In this document: piece after piece, positions 1 through 7,324 of the stretch | Layout of the letters: each line of letters begins with the position of its first letter | Numbering within the stretch: the first letter of the stretch is position 1 | The notes under the pieces: generated by a model | Databases searched by the model: none | What the model was told of the DNA's origin: nothing | What the model saw: the letters and a program-made list of their open reading frames with translations, nothing else | Made by a program: the position numbers and the translations under genes | Assembly (NCBI GenBank): GCA_038326655.1 | Contig: JBBQKG010000032.1 | Location: forward strand, 1 to 26,142 | DNA length: 26,142 nt | Reading direction: 5' to 3' | From: JBBQKG01 sp038326655 | Lineage (GTDB): Bacteria; Actinomycetota; Thermoleophilia; Solirubrobacterales; JBBDJG01

Positions 1-146
1 ACGCCCACCGCTACCCGAGTTCAGGCGCTCGAGCGAGAAGCCTGGCAAGCTTCCTGCGCTACTACAACCGCCGCCGACCGCACAGCTCCTTAGGCGACCG
101 GCCACCGATCAGTCGTGTTCCTAACGTCTGTGGGCAGGACATCTAG
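1..146 (+). CDS. IS481-family transposase, C-terminal end only (5' cut by window edge)
   Basis: The frame is open from base 3 to a TAG at 144-146. The last 40 or so residues contain YYNRRRPHSSLGDRPPISR, the highly typical C-terminal tail of IS481-type DDE integrases. The catalytic residues lie upstream of the window. The complement of GGCAGGACA at 133-141 begins TGT, as IS481 ends usually do, so the element may stop near 141 and take its stop codon from the neighbouring DNA (inference). The stop codon shares the palindrome CTAG with the stop of the convergent oxidase gene. Confidence 0.8.
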   Translation, partial: AHRYPSSGARARSLASFLRYYNRRRPHSSLGDRPPISRVPNVCGQDI

Positions 147-1468
147 GCCGAGGCGGCCGTGGCGGTTGAGGCTGCGCCGACCGGGCCCAGCACGCGCTTC
201 GTGTAGTCGTTCTGGAAGACGCCCTGCGGGTCGAGGCGCGCCCGCACGGCCTGGAAGCGGTCCCACTCCGGATAGCGCGGCGCGAGCGTCGCGGCCGACT
301 GGAAATGGCGCTTGCCCCAGTGGGGGCGGCCCCCGTAGTCGTCCATGATCGCCTCGACCGCGCGGAAGTACGGCTCCCAGGCCATGCCGCGATACATGTG
401 CACCGCGATGTAAGCCGTGTCGCGCTCGTATGCCGTGCTGAGGTAGGCGTCGTCGGGCGCGACCACGCGGAACTCGATCGGGAAGGGCACGGCAAAGCCG
501 CGGCGCTCGATCGTCTCGAGCACGCGCCGCAGCGCCTCGGGGCCGGCCGCCCGCGGCACGGCGTACTCCATCTCGGTGAAGCGCACGAGCCGCTTCGTGG
601 AGAAGACGCGGTAGCTGCGGTCGATCTTCGTGGAGCTGCCCGCCAGTCTCGGGATCAGCCGGTTGATCGACGGGATCCGCGACGGGAAGAGGCGCCCGAG
701 ACTGCAGAGCAGCCAGAAAGCATGGTTCTCGAGCAGCGTCTCCAGCAGGTACTCCTGGACGCGGCCACGCGGCTCGGGCGGCGTGTCGAGGTCCTTGCTC
801 TCGCGGCAGAGCGCGATCTCCGAGTGTGGGAAGACGTAGAACTCGAAGTGGTCGCTGCGCGCAGCCAGATCGTCGATCCGCTCGAGCGCCGCCCCGAGTG
901 GCAGCGGGTGGTCCTCCCGGCGGATCGTGAACGCGGGCACGCAACGCAGCGTGAGCGAGGCGATCACGCCGAGGCTGCCGAGGCCGACCCGGGCTGCGCG
1001 CCAAAGCTCGGGGTCGGAGTCGCGCGCAGATTGGACCAGCGAGCCGTCGCCGCTCACGAGCTCGATCGCCTCGACCTGGCTGGAGATGTTCCGGAGGCGC
1101 TCGCCGGTTCCGTGGGTCGCGGTCGAGATCGCGCCGGCAATCGTCTGCACGTCGATGTCGCCGAGGTTCTCGAGCGCGAGGCCCTGCGCGTAGAGCGCCT
1201 CGCTGAGATCGCGGATCACGATGCCGCCCTCGACCTTCGCGAGCCTCGCGCCGGGATCGAGGTCCAGCACGCGGTTCAGCCGGTCCAGCCTCACCATCGC
1301 ACCGTCCGTGCAGGCGATGTCGGTGAACGAGTGCCCGGACGCCGCCGCCCTCACGGTCCCCCCGCGCTCCGCGGCGCGGCTCACCAGCCCCTGAAGCTCG
1401 GCGACGGTGCCCGGCCGCTCGACCGCGGCCGGCACGCATTGCTGGTCGCCCGCCCAGTTGCGCCACAT
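143..1468 (-). CDS. FAD-linked sugar-lactone/alditol oxidase (D-arabinono-1,4-lactone oxidase family)
   Basis: This 441-residue protein belongs to the VAO flavoprotein family, whose members oxidise sugar acid lactones or alditols with oxygen as acceptor. The N-terminal FAD-binding (PCMH) part includes ASGHSF at residues 43-48; the histidine at 46 matches the residue that carries covalent FAD in alditol oxidases. A second family block is the VQTIAGAISTATHGTG region. The C-terminal lactone-oxidase domain has the HWGKRHF motif, which sits at the active site in this family. Length is normal and the end looks complete. The start is ATG with only a weak ribosome site. It lies 26 bases after the small membrane protein gene and may be the last gene of the arg transcript. 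The exact substrate (gulonolactone, arabinonolactone or an alditol) cannot be told from sequence. Confidence 0.85.
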   Translation of the reverse strand: MWRNWAGDQQCVPAAVERPGTVAELQGLVSRAAERGGTVRAAASGHSFTDIACTDGAMVRLDRLNRVLDLDPGARLAKVEGGIVIRDLSEALYAQGLALENLGDIDVQTIAGAISTATHGTGERLRNISSQVEAIELVSGDGSLVQSARDSDPELWRAARVGLGSLGVIASLTLRCVPAFTIRREDHPLPLGAALERIDDLAARSDHFEFYVFPHSEIALCRESKDLDTPPEPRGRVQEYLLETLLENHAFWLLCSLGRLFPSRIPSINRLIPRLAGSSTKIDRSYRVFSTKRLVRFTEMEYAVPRAAGPEALRRVLETIERRGFAVPFPIEFRVVAPDDAYLSTAYERDTAYIAVHMYRGMAWEPYFRAVEAIMDDYGGRPHWGKRHFQSAATLAPRYPEWDRFQAVRARLDPQGVFQNDYTKRVLGPVGAASTATAASA

Positions 1469-1494
1469 GGCGCTAAGCCTAATCCGCGGTCATG

Positions 1495-1647
1495 TTACTC
1501 GCCCTGACTGCGCGTCGCGAGGTAGGCGCCGACGACCAGCGACAGCACCGCCAGCGCGCCCGCGGCCCGCAATTGGCGCCCGTAGTTGCGGCGCATGTAG
1601 CGCGAGCCGACCTTCCATACCGCCATGCCGAGCAGCTTGTAGAACAT
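1495..1647 (-). CDS. Small membrane protein, 50 residues, unknown function
   Basis: The ATG at 1647 has a strong ribosome site, AAGGAGG, and the TAA stop of argG lies inside that site (1657-1659), so the two genes are nearly fused. The product starts MFYKLLGMAVWKVGSRYMRR, continues with a basic stretch (RNYGRQLR), then one hydrophobic segment of about 18 residues (AAGALAVLSLVVGAYLA), and ends in a short polar tail. That layout suggests a single-pass inner membrane protein with its positive N-terminus inside. I do not recognise a family. The spacing and ribosome site make it a real gene cotranslated with argG. Confidence 0.7.
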   Translation of the reverse strand: MFYKLLGMAVWKVGSRYMRRNYGRQLRAAGALAVLSLVVGAYLATRSQGE

Positions 1648-1656
1648 CGAGCCTCC

Positions 1657-2961
1657 TTATTCCCCGGAATCCCGGTTTCGCACCCGATGCGCCATCCGGC
1701 TCTGGAGTGACCAGAGCTCGATGAAGCCGGGGCTCGCCTGCTGGCTGAAGAGTCCGCCTGACTCGCCGAAGCCGGCCAGCGCGGCGTCGTAGAGGGCATG
1801 CGGGGAGGAGCGCGAGATCACGGCCGCATTCCCCTTGTAGAGCCTGATCCGCACGACTCCGGTGACCCATTGGTTGACCGAGTCCATGAACGCGTTCAGG
1901 TCCTTCATCAGCGGCTCGTACCACAGGCCCGCATACACGAGGTAGGCCCAGTGGCGGTCGAGGCCGGGCTTGAAGTTGTTCTGGTGGATCGTGCCGACGA
2001 GCTTCTCGAGCTCGCGATGGGCGGTCAGGATCACCTCGGCGGCCGGCACCTCGTAAATGTCGCGCACTTTCAGGCCCACGATCCGGTCCTCGATGTGGTC
2101 GACGATCCCTACGCCGTTCCGGCCGGCGATCGCGGCCACCCGCTCGATCAGCTCGACCAGCCCGAGGCGCTCGCCGTCGAGCGTCACCGGGCAGCCGTGC
2201 TCGAACGAGAGCTCGACCTCCTCCGCCTCGTCAGGCGCCAGGCGTGGCGGGGTCACGATCTCGAACACGTCCTCGCGCGGCGGCTCGGTCAGGTCCTCGA
2301 TCGGCCCGCCCTCGGACGAGCGGCCCCAGATGTTGTCGTCGACGGAGTACGGGGGCACCTCGGTCCCGCCCTTGATCGGGATTCCGTGCTCGCGGGCGTA
2401 GGCGATCTCCTCCTCACGGCCCATCTGCCAGCCCCGCACGGGCGCGATGATCTTCATCTGCGGGTCGAGCGCGGCCACGGTGCCTTCGATCCGCACCTGA
2501 TCGTTGCCCTTGCCGGTGCATCCGTGGGCGATCGTGTCGCAGCCGGTCTCGCGTGCCTTCTCGACCGCGATCTTTGCGATCAGCGGCCGCCCGAGTGCGG
2601 TGAACAGCGGATAGCCGCCGCCGTAGAGCGCATTTGCCTTGATCGCCGGGAGCACGTAGTCGTTCGCGAACTCCTCCTTCGCGTCGACCACGAGCGCGTC
2701 GATCGCCCCGAGGCGGAGCGCCTTGTCGCGCACCACCTCGAAGTCCTCGCCGGGCTGACCGAGGTCGACCGTCAGCGCCACGATCTCGGCTTCGTAGGCA
2801 TCCTGGATCCACTTCAGCATCACCGAGGTGTCGAGCCCTCCCGAGTAGAGGAGCAGCACGCGGCCGACCTCCTCGGGGCGCGCCTCGTAGGAAGCCGTGA
2901 CGTGTGACGGCGCACGCTCCGTACTCGAATTGCGACCAACATGCTCGCCCTTCGGGCTCAC
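1657..2961 (-). CDS. argG: Argininosuccinate synthase
   Basis: Joins citrulline and aspartate using ATP, the step before last in arginine synthesis. The ATP-pyrophosphatase motif YSGGLDTS is at residues 39-46. Other family blocks are AHGCTGKGNDQVR, which binds substrate, and DNIWGRSSEGGPIEDL. The GTG start at 2961 is chosen because it overlaps the argD stop in GTGA and has GGAGGA six bases upstream. This gives 434 residues, about 30 longer than most ArgG proteins, through a polar N-terminal extension; a later start such as the GTG at residue 21 is possible. The next gene's ribosome site overlaps its stop codon. Confidence 0.95.
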   Translation of the reverse strand: MSPKGEHVGRNSSTERAPSHVTASYEARPEEVGRVLLLYSGGLDTSVMLKWIQDAYEAEIVALTVDLGQPGEDFEVVRDKALRLGAIDALVVDAKEEFANDYVLPAIKANALYGGGYPLFTALGRPLIAKIAVEKARETGCDTIAHGCTGKGNDQVRIEGTVAALDPQMKIIAPVRGWQMGREEEIAYAREHGIPIKGGTEVPPYSVDDNIWGRSSEGGPIEDLTEPPREDVFEIVTPPRLAPDEAEEVELSFEHGCPVTLDGERLGLVELIERVAAIAGRNGVGIVDHIEDRIVGLKVRDIYEVPAAEVILTAHRELEKLVGTIHQNNFKPGLDRHWAYLVYAGLWYEPLMKDLNAFMDSVNQWVTGVVRIRLYKGNAAVISRSSPHALYDAALAGFGESGGLFSQQASPGFIELWSLQSRMAHRVRNRDSGE

Positions 2962-4118
2962 AGGCTCTCCTCCAGGAACGCGAGCACGCGGTCGACCTGC
3001 TCCTCCTCGATCACGAGCGGCGGCAGGAAGCGCAGCGTGTCGGGCCCGGTGGCGTTCAGCACGATGCGCTTGGCCAGCGCCTCCTCCACCACCTTGGGCG
3101 CCTCGCCGCTGCGCGCGGGCGGCAGGTCGGCCCCGACCATGAGGCCGCGCGCGCGCACGTCGGCGAGCCGGCCATCGCCGCGCAGCCGCTCGAGGCCGGC
3201 GCGCAACCGGTCGCCGAGCACGCGCACGCGCGCGAGCAGGCGGTCGTCGTCGAGCACCTCGAGCGTCGCCAGCGCGGCGGTCGCGACCAGCGGGCCGGCG
3301 CCGAAGGTGGTCCCGTGGTCTCCGGCCGTGAGCACGTCGGCAGCCTCGCCGCCCGCCACGCAAGCGCCGACCGGCAGGCCGCTCGCGAGCGACTTCGCGA
3401 CCGTGAAGACGTCGGGGCGGACGCCTGTCAGCTCGAACGCCCACAGTGTCCCGGTGCGCCCCATGCCGCACTGGATCTCGTCGAAGACCAGCAGCGCGCC
3501 CGTTCGGTCGCACGCCTGACGCGCCGCGAGCAGCATCTCCTCCGAGATCGGCCACACGCCGCATTCGCCCTGCACGGGCTCGATCATGACCGCGGCGGTC
3601 TGCTCCGTGACGGCCGCTTCGAGGCGATCGGGGTCGTTGCGCGGCACCACCACGAAGCCGGGCACCAGCGGCTCGAAGGGCTCCTGCTTGGAGCGCTGCG
3701 GCGTCGCCGAGAGGGCTCCCAGCGTGCGGCCGTGGAAGGCGTGCTCGAGCACCACGATCTCGCCGCCGCGGCGGCGCTTGCGGGCGAGCTTGATCGCGGC
3801 CTCATTCGCCTCCGCTCCGGAGTTGCACAAGAACGCGCGCGCGCCCGGCTGAAAGCTCTCCGCGAGCCGCTCACCGAGCCGGACGCCGGGCTCGGTGTAG
3901 AAGAGATTCGAGACGTGCCAGAGCCGGCTCGCCTGCTGGCGGAGGGCCTCCACCACGCGCGGGTGGCAATGCCCCGCGTTGCAGACCGAGATCCCGGCGA
4001 GGAAGTCGAGGTACGCCTCGCCGTCGCGGTCGTAGAGCGTCACCCCCTCGCCGAGCACGAACTCGACCGGCGCCCGCTTGTAGGTCTGCATCAGATAGCG
4101 GGATTCGGTCGTCGCCAC
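2958..4118 (-). CDS. argD: Acetylornithine aminotransferase
   Basis: A PLP-dependent class III aminotransferase converting N-acetylglutamate semialdehyde to N-acetylornithine. The PLP lysine is K242 in TVAKSLASGLPVG, preceded by the cofactor-ring aspartate D213 in LVFDEIQCGMGRTG. The N-terminal block RYLMQTYKRAPV is typical of ArgD. The start is uncertain. The GTG at 4118 lies 11 bases after GGGGAGG and gives 386 residues. The GTG at 4127 forms TAGTG with the argB stop but is only two bases from that ribosome site. The stop overlaps the argG start. Members of this family can also act on succinyl-diaminopimelate, but the arg operon setting makes the arginine role the main one. Confidence 0.94.
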   Translation of the reverse strand: MATTESRYLMQTYKRAPVEFVLGEGVTLYDRDGEAYLDFLAGISVCNAGHCHPRVVEALRQQASRLWHVSNLFYTEPGVRLGERLAESFQPGARAFLCNSGAEANEAAIKLARKRRRGGEIVVLEHAFHGRTLGALSATPQRSKQEPFEPLVPGFVVVPRNDPDRLEAAVTEQTAAVMIEPVQGECGVWPISEEMLLAARQACDRTGALLVFDEIQCGMGRTGTLWAFELTGVRPDVFTVAKSLASGLPVGACVAGGEAADVLTAGDHGTTFGAGPLVATAALATLEVLDDDRLLARVRVLGDRLRAGLERLRGDGRLADVRARGLMVGADLPPARSGEAPKVVEEALAKRIVLNATGPDTLRFLPPLVIEEEQVDRVLAFLEESL

Positions 4119-4126
4119 GTCGTCCA

Positions 4127-4999
4127 CTACCTCCCCACCTTCGTCCCGATCCCAGCGTCCGTGAACAGCTCGAGCAGCACCGAGTGCGGTCTGCGACCGT
4201 CCACGATGTGCGCGGAGCCCACGCCATGCTCGACCGCGTCCGCGCACGCGTCGAGCTTCGGGATCATCCCGCCCGTGACGCGGCCGGCAGCGATCCCCTG
4301 CTGGATCCGGGCGACGTCGGTCTCGGAGATCAGGCTCGCCGGATCCGCAGGGTCTGCAAGCCATCCCTCCACGTCGGTCAGGAAGATCACCTTGTACGCG
4401 CCGAGCGCCGTGGCCACCGCGGCCGCGGCCTCGTCGGCGTTCACGTTGTACGAGCGGCCTTCGGCGTCTGCCCCGACCGAGGCGATCACGGGAATGTAGT
4501 CCTCGGCGATGTGGTTCACGACGCTCACGTCGACGTGCTCGATCGACCCCACGAAACCGAGGTCGCGAGGCTTGCCGTCGTCGCCCGCGAGCATGCGCTT
4601 CGTCACCTGGAACAGCGATCCGTCGTCCCCGCAGAGGCCGATCGCCGACTGGCCGTGGCGATTCAGACGCAGCACGATGTCCTTGTTGACCTTTCCGATC
4701 AGGACCATCTTTACGACCTCGACAGTCTGCTCATCCGACACGCGCAGCCCCTGCACGAACTCGACCTCGAGGCCGAGCCGCTCCATGTACTGCGTGATCT
4801 CGGGACCGCCGCCGTGCACGATCACCGGATTGATGCCCACGTACTTGAGCAGCACGACGTCGTTCGCGAAGGCCTCGCGGAGCGATTCGTCTGCCATCGC
4901 CGAGCCTCCGTACTTGATCACGATCGTCTTCCCGAAGAACTCCCGGATGTAGGGGAGCGACTCCAGCAGCGTCGCGACCTGAGGGGCGCCGCTACTCAC
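4127..4999 (-). CDS. argB: Acetylglutamate kinase
   Basis: Phosphorylates N-acetylglutamate. The amino-acid kinase fold shows IKYGGSAM with lysine 29, VIVHGGGPEI, and the late block SYNVNADEAAAAVA. It has the N-terminal helix LLESLPYIREFFGK, which in this family marks the arginine-inhibited hexameric form, so feedback inhibition by arginine is expected (inference from family knowledge). The GTG start at 4999 follows GGAGCGGGA by two bases; the 290-residue length fits the family. A nine-codon reading frame bridges the argJ stop and this start (see findings). Confidence 0.95.
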   Translation of the reverse strand: MSSGAPQVATLLESLPYIREFFGKTIVIKYGGSAMADESLREAFANDVVLLKYVGINPVIVHGGGPEITQYMERLGLEVEFVQGLRVSDEQTVEVVKMVLIGKVNKDIVLRLNRHGQSAIGLCGDDGSLFQVTKRMLAGDDGKPRDLGFVGSIEHVDVSVVNHIAEDYIPVIASVGADAEGRSYNVNADEAAAAVATALGAYKVIFLTDVEGWLADPADPASLISETDVARIQQGIAAGRVTGGMIPKLDACADAVEHGVGSAHIVDGRRPHSVLLELFTDAGIGTKVGR

Positions 5000-5021
5000 G
5001 TTCCCGCTCCAAAGACACAAG

Positions 5022-6275
5022 TCATGTCGAGTACTCCGAGTTGAAGCGCACGTATTCCTCGCCGATGTCGCAGAAGAACAGCTCGGTCTCGGCGTCGCCA
5101 CCGGGCAGCTCGACCTGGATCTCCACCTCCGCGCGACCCATCGCATCGTCGAGGCGCCCGCGGGCATCCGCCGGCAAAGGCAGGTCCTCGCCGCGCTCGA
5201 CCAGCCGGATGCCCTCGATCGACAGGTCGATCTCGCCCGAGCCGCCGGCGAGCGCCTGACCAGCCGCCTGGAGGATGCGCCCCCAGTTCGGGTCGCCGCC
5301 GTGGAGGGCGCACTTGACCAGCGGCGAGTCCCCGACCGCCCGCGCAACGGGCTCGAGCGCGGCCTCCGGCCCGCGCACGACCAGGCGCGCGACCCGCGTC
5401 GTGCCCTCGCCGTCGGCCACGATCTCGAGCGCAAGCTGGCGAAGCAGTGCGTCGAGCGCCACCGCGAACGCGCGCTCGTCCTCGCTTCCCGGCAAGACCG
5501 AATGCCCGGCCGCGCCCCCGGCGAGCGCGAACAGCGAATCGCTGGTCGAGAGCTGCCCGTCGACCGTGATGCGCTCGAACGAGCGCGCAGCCGCGCCTCG
5601 CGCGAGCCGCTCGAGCGTCGCAGGGTCGACGCGTGCGTCGGTCTCGACGAAGCAGAGCATCGTCGCGAATGCGGGCGAGATCATGCCGGCGCCCTTTGCC
5701 TGCGCGCTCAACACCACGCTGCCATCCGTGAGGGTGACCTCCAGCGAGGCCCGCTTCGGTCCGCGGTCGCTGGTCAGGATCGCCTCGGAGAAGTCGATGC
5801 CGCCCTCGGGCGAGAGCGCCTCGACCACGCGGTCGATCCCCGCCACGATCCGCTCGCGCTCGAGCTGCACGCCGATGATGCCCGTCGAGGCGACGCCCAC
5901 CCGTGTCGCGTCGACACCCAGGCCCGCGGCGACCGTAGCCGCCATCGCCTCCGCGACCTCCACCCCGCGCGAGCCGGTCCCGACGTTCGCGTTCCCGGCA
6001 TTGACCACGACCGCTCGCAATGCGTCGAGCCGTGCCCGCCGCGAGACCTTGACGGGCGCCCCGACGACCGCGTTGCGCGTGAAGAGCGCGGCGGAGGCGG
6101 CATCGTCTGAGTCGCAGGCGAGCACGCCCACGTCGAGGCGGCCGGAAGCCTTCGACCCGGTCGCGGCCGCGCCGGCGCGGAAGCCGGCCGGCAACCTCCC
6201 CGGCTCGAGCTCGGTGACGCCCGCGGGGCACCCGACCCAGCGCGAGCGGAAGAAGGTCTCGACCCCGGTGGCCAC
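5022..6275 (-). CDS. argJ: Bifunctional ornithine acetyltransferase / N-acetylglutamate synthase
   Basis: Moves the acetyl group from N-acetylornithine to glutamate, so the pathway recycles acetate. The protein is made as a precursor that cuts itself before a threonine; here the site is ATML, with T205 as nucleophile, inside the conserved KGAGMISPAFATML. The oxyanion block ASTGIIG is at 129-135. Length is 417 residues, normal for the family. The GTG start overlaps the argC stop by one base (TAGTG) and has no clear ribosome site, so reinitiation after argC is likely. Whether it can also use acetyl-CoA (bifunctional) cannot be read from sequence. Confidence 0.94.
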   Translation of the reverse strand: MATGVETFFRSRWVGCPAGVTELEPGRLPAGFRAGAAATGSKASGRLDVGVLACDSDDAASAALFTRNAVVGAPVKVSRRARLDALRAVVVNAGNANVGTGSRGVEVAEAMAATVAAGLGVDATRVGVASTGIIGVQLERERIVAGIDRVVEALSPEGGIDFSEAILTSDRGPKRASLEVTLTDGSVVLSAQAKGAGMISPAFATMLCFVETDARVDPATLERLARGAAARSFERITVDGQLSTSDSLFALAGGAAGHSVLPGSEDERAFAVALDALLRQLALEIVADGEGTTRVARLVVRGPEAALEPVARAVGDSPLVKCALHGGDPNWGRILQAAGQALAGGSGEIDLSIEGIRLVERGEDLPLPADARGRLDDAMGRAEVEIQVELPGGDAETELFFCDIGEEYVRFNSEYST

Positions 6276-7324
6276 TATCCGAGCCCCGCGGCCTCGTCGA
6301 GCCCGAGCATCACGTTCAGGTTCTGCACCGCCTGGCCGGCCGCGCCCTTCCAGAGGTTGTCGATCGCACAGAACACCAGCACGCGACCGCCCCGGCCGAC
6401 CGCCGTGTGGATCCGGGCGAGGTTGGTGTCGCGCACGTCGCGCACGCCGGGCGGGCGGGCGGCGGCCTCGATGAACGGCTCCTCGCCGTATGCATCCTCG
6501 AACAGCGCCGTGAGCTCTTCGCCGGTGAGCTCCCGTGCCGGGGTCACGTAGCAGCTCGCGAGCAGGCCCTGGTCCAGCGGCACCAGGTGCGGCGTGAACG
6601 TCACGCGCACGTCGCAGCCGAGCGCCGCCAGCTCCTGGTCGATCTCGGCACCGTGCCGGTGTCCGTCGACGCCGTAGGGGGTGACGTTCTCGTCCACCGA
6701 CACGAAGTGCGTGATGTCGGTCGCGGCGCGGCCGGCGCCCGACACGCCGCTCTTGGCATCGATGACGGCGTCGGCGATCAGCCCCGCGCGGGCGAGCGGC
6801 GCAAGCGCCAGGATCGCGGCGGTCGTGTAGCAGCCTGGGTTTGCGACCAGGGCCGCCTGCGCGACCTCGCCGCGGTGGAGCTCCGTCAGGCCGAAGACAG
6901 CCTCTTCCTGAAGGCCCGGCGCGCGGTGCGGCCCGTACCAGTGCTCGTGGAGTGCCAGATCGTGCAGACGGAAGTCGGCCGAGAGGTCGACCACTCGAAG
7001 CCCGCGAGAGCGCAGCTCGGCGACGACCTCGGCCGCCGCGCCGTGGGGATAGGACACGAAGGCGACATCCGCGCGGTCCGCCAGCCGGTCGGCATCGAAG
7101 GGCTCGAGGTCGAGCGGCACGCGGTACCGCGGGTAGAGGTCGTCGAGTCGGCGGCCGGCCTCGGCGCGGGCGGTCACAGCCTCGAGCGCGACATGCGGAT
7201 GGCGCCAGGTGAGCGCCGCCGCAAGCGCCCCGGCGAATCCGGATGCCCCCACCACGCAGGCCCGCGCGAGCGGGTCGCCGTCGAGCGGCTGGCGGGTGGC
7301 GGCGTGGGTGTGCGGCCTAGGCAC
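6275..7324 (-). CDS. argC: N-acetyl-gamma-glutamyl-phosphate reductase
   Basis: NADPH-dependent reduction of acetylglutamyl phosphate to the semialdehyde. The nucleotide-binding loop is GASGFAG (26-32) and the catalytic cysteine is C165 in ANPGCYTTAAIL. The GTG start at 7324 lies inside the last codons of pheT (8-base overlap) and has GGGAGGG about eight bases upstream, so this start is well supported. It gives 349 residues with a short extension of about 20 residues before the Rossmann strand. This is the first arg gene after pheT. Confidence 0.94.
   Translation of the reverse strand: MPRPHTHAATRQPLDGDPLARACVVGASGFAGALAAALTWRHPHVALEAVTARAEAGRRLDDLYPRYRVPLDLEPFDADRLADRADVAFVSYPHGAAAEVVAELRSRGLRVVDLSADFRLHDLALHEHWYGPHRAPGLQEEAVFGLTELHRGEVAQAALVANPGCYTTAAILALAPLARAGLIADAVIDAKSGVSGAGRAATDITHFVSVDENVTPYGVDGHRHGAEIDQELAALGCDVRVTFTPHLVPLDQGLLASCYVTPARELTGEELTALFEDAYGEEPFIEAAARPPGVRDVRDTNLARIHTAVGRGGRVLVFCAIDNLWKGAAGQAVQNLNVMLGLDEAAGLG

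Noticed and set aside
1657..3564. argG extended upstream to a 635-residue protein
   Set aside because: The extra N-terminal part is the out-of-frame complement of argD coding sequence; the GTG at 2961 has a good ribosome site and stop overlap.
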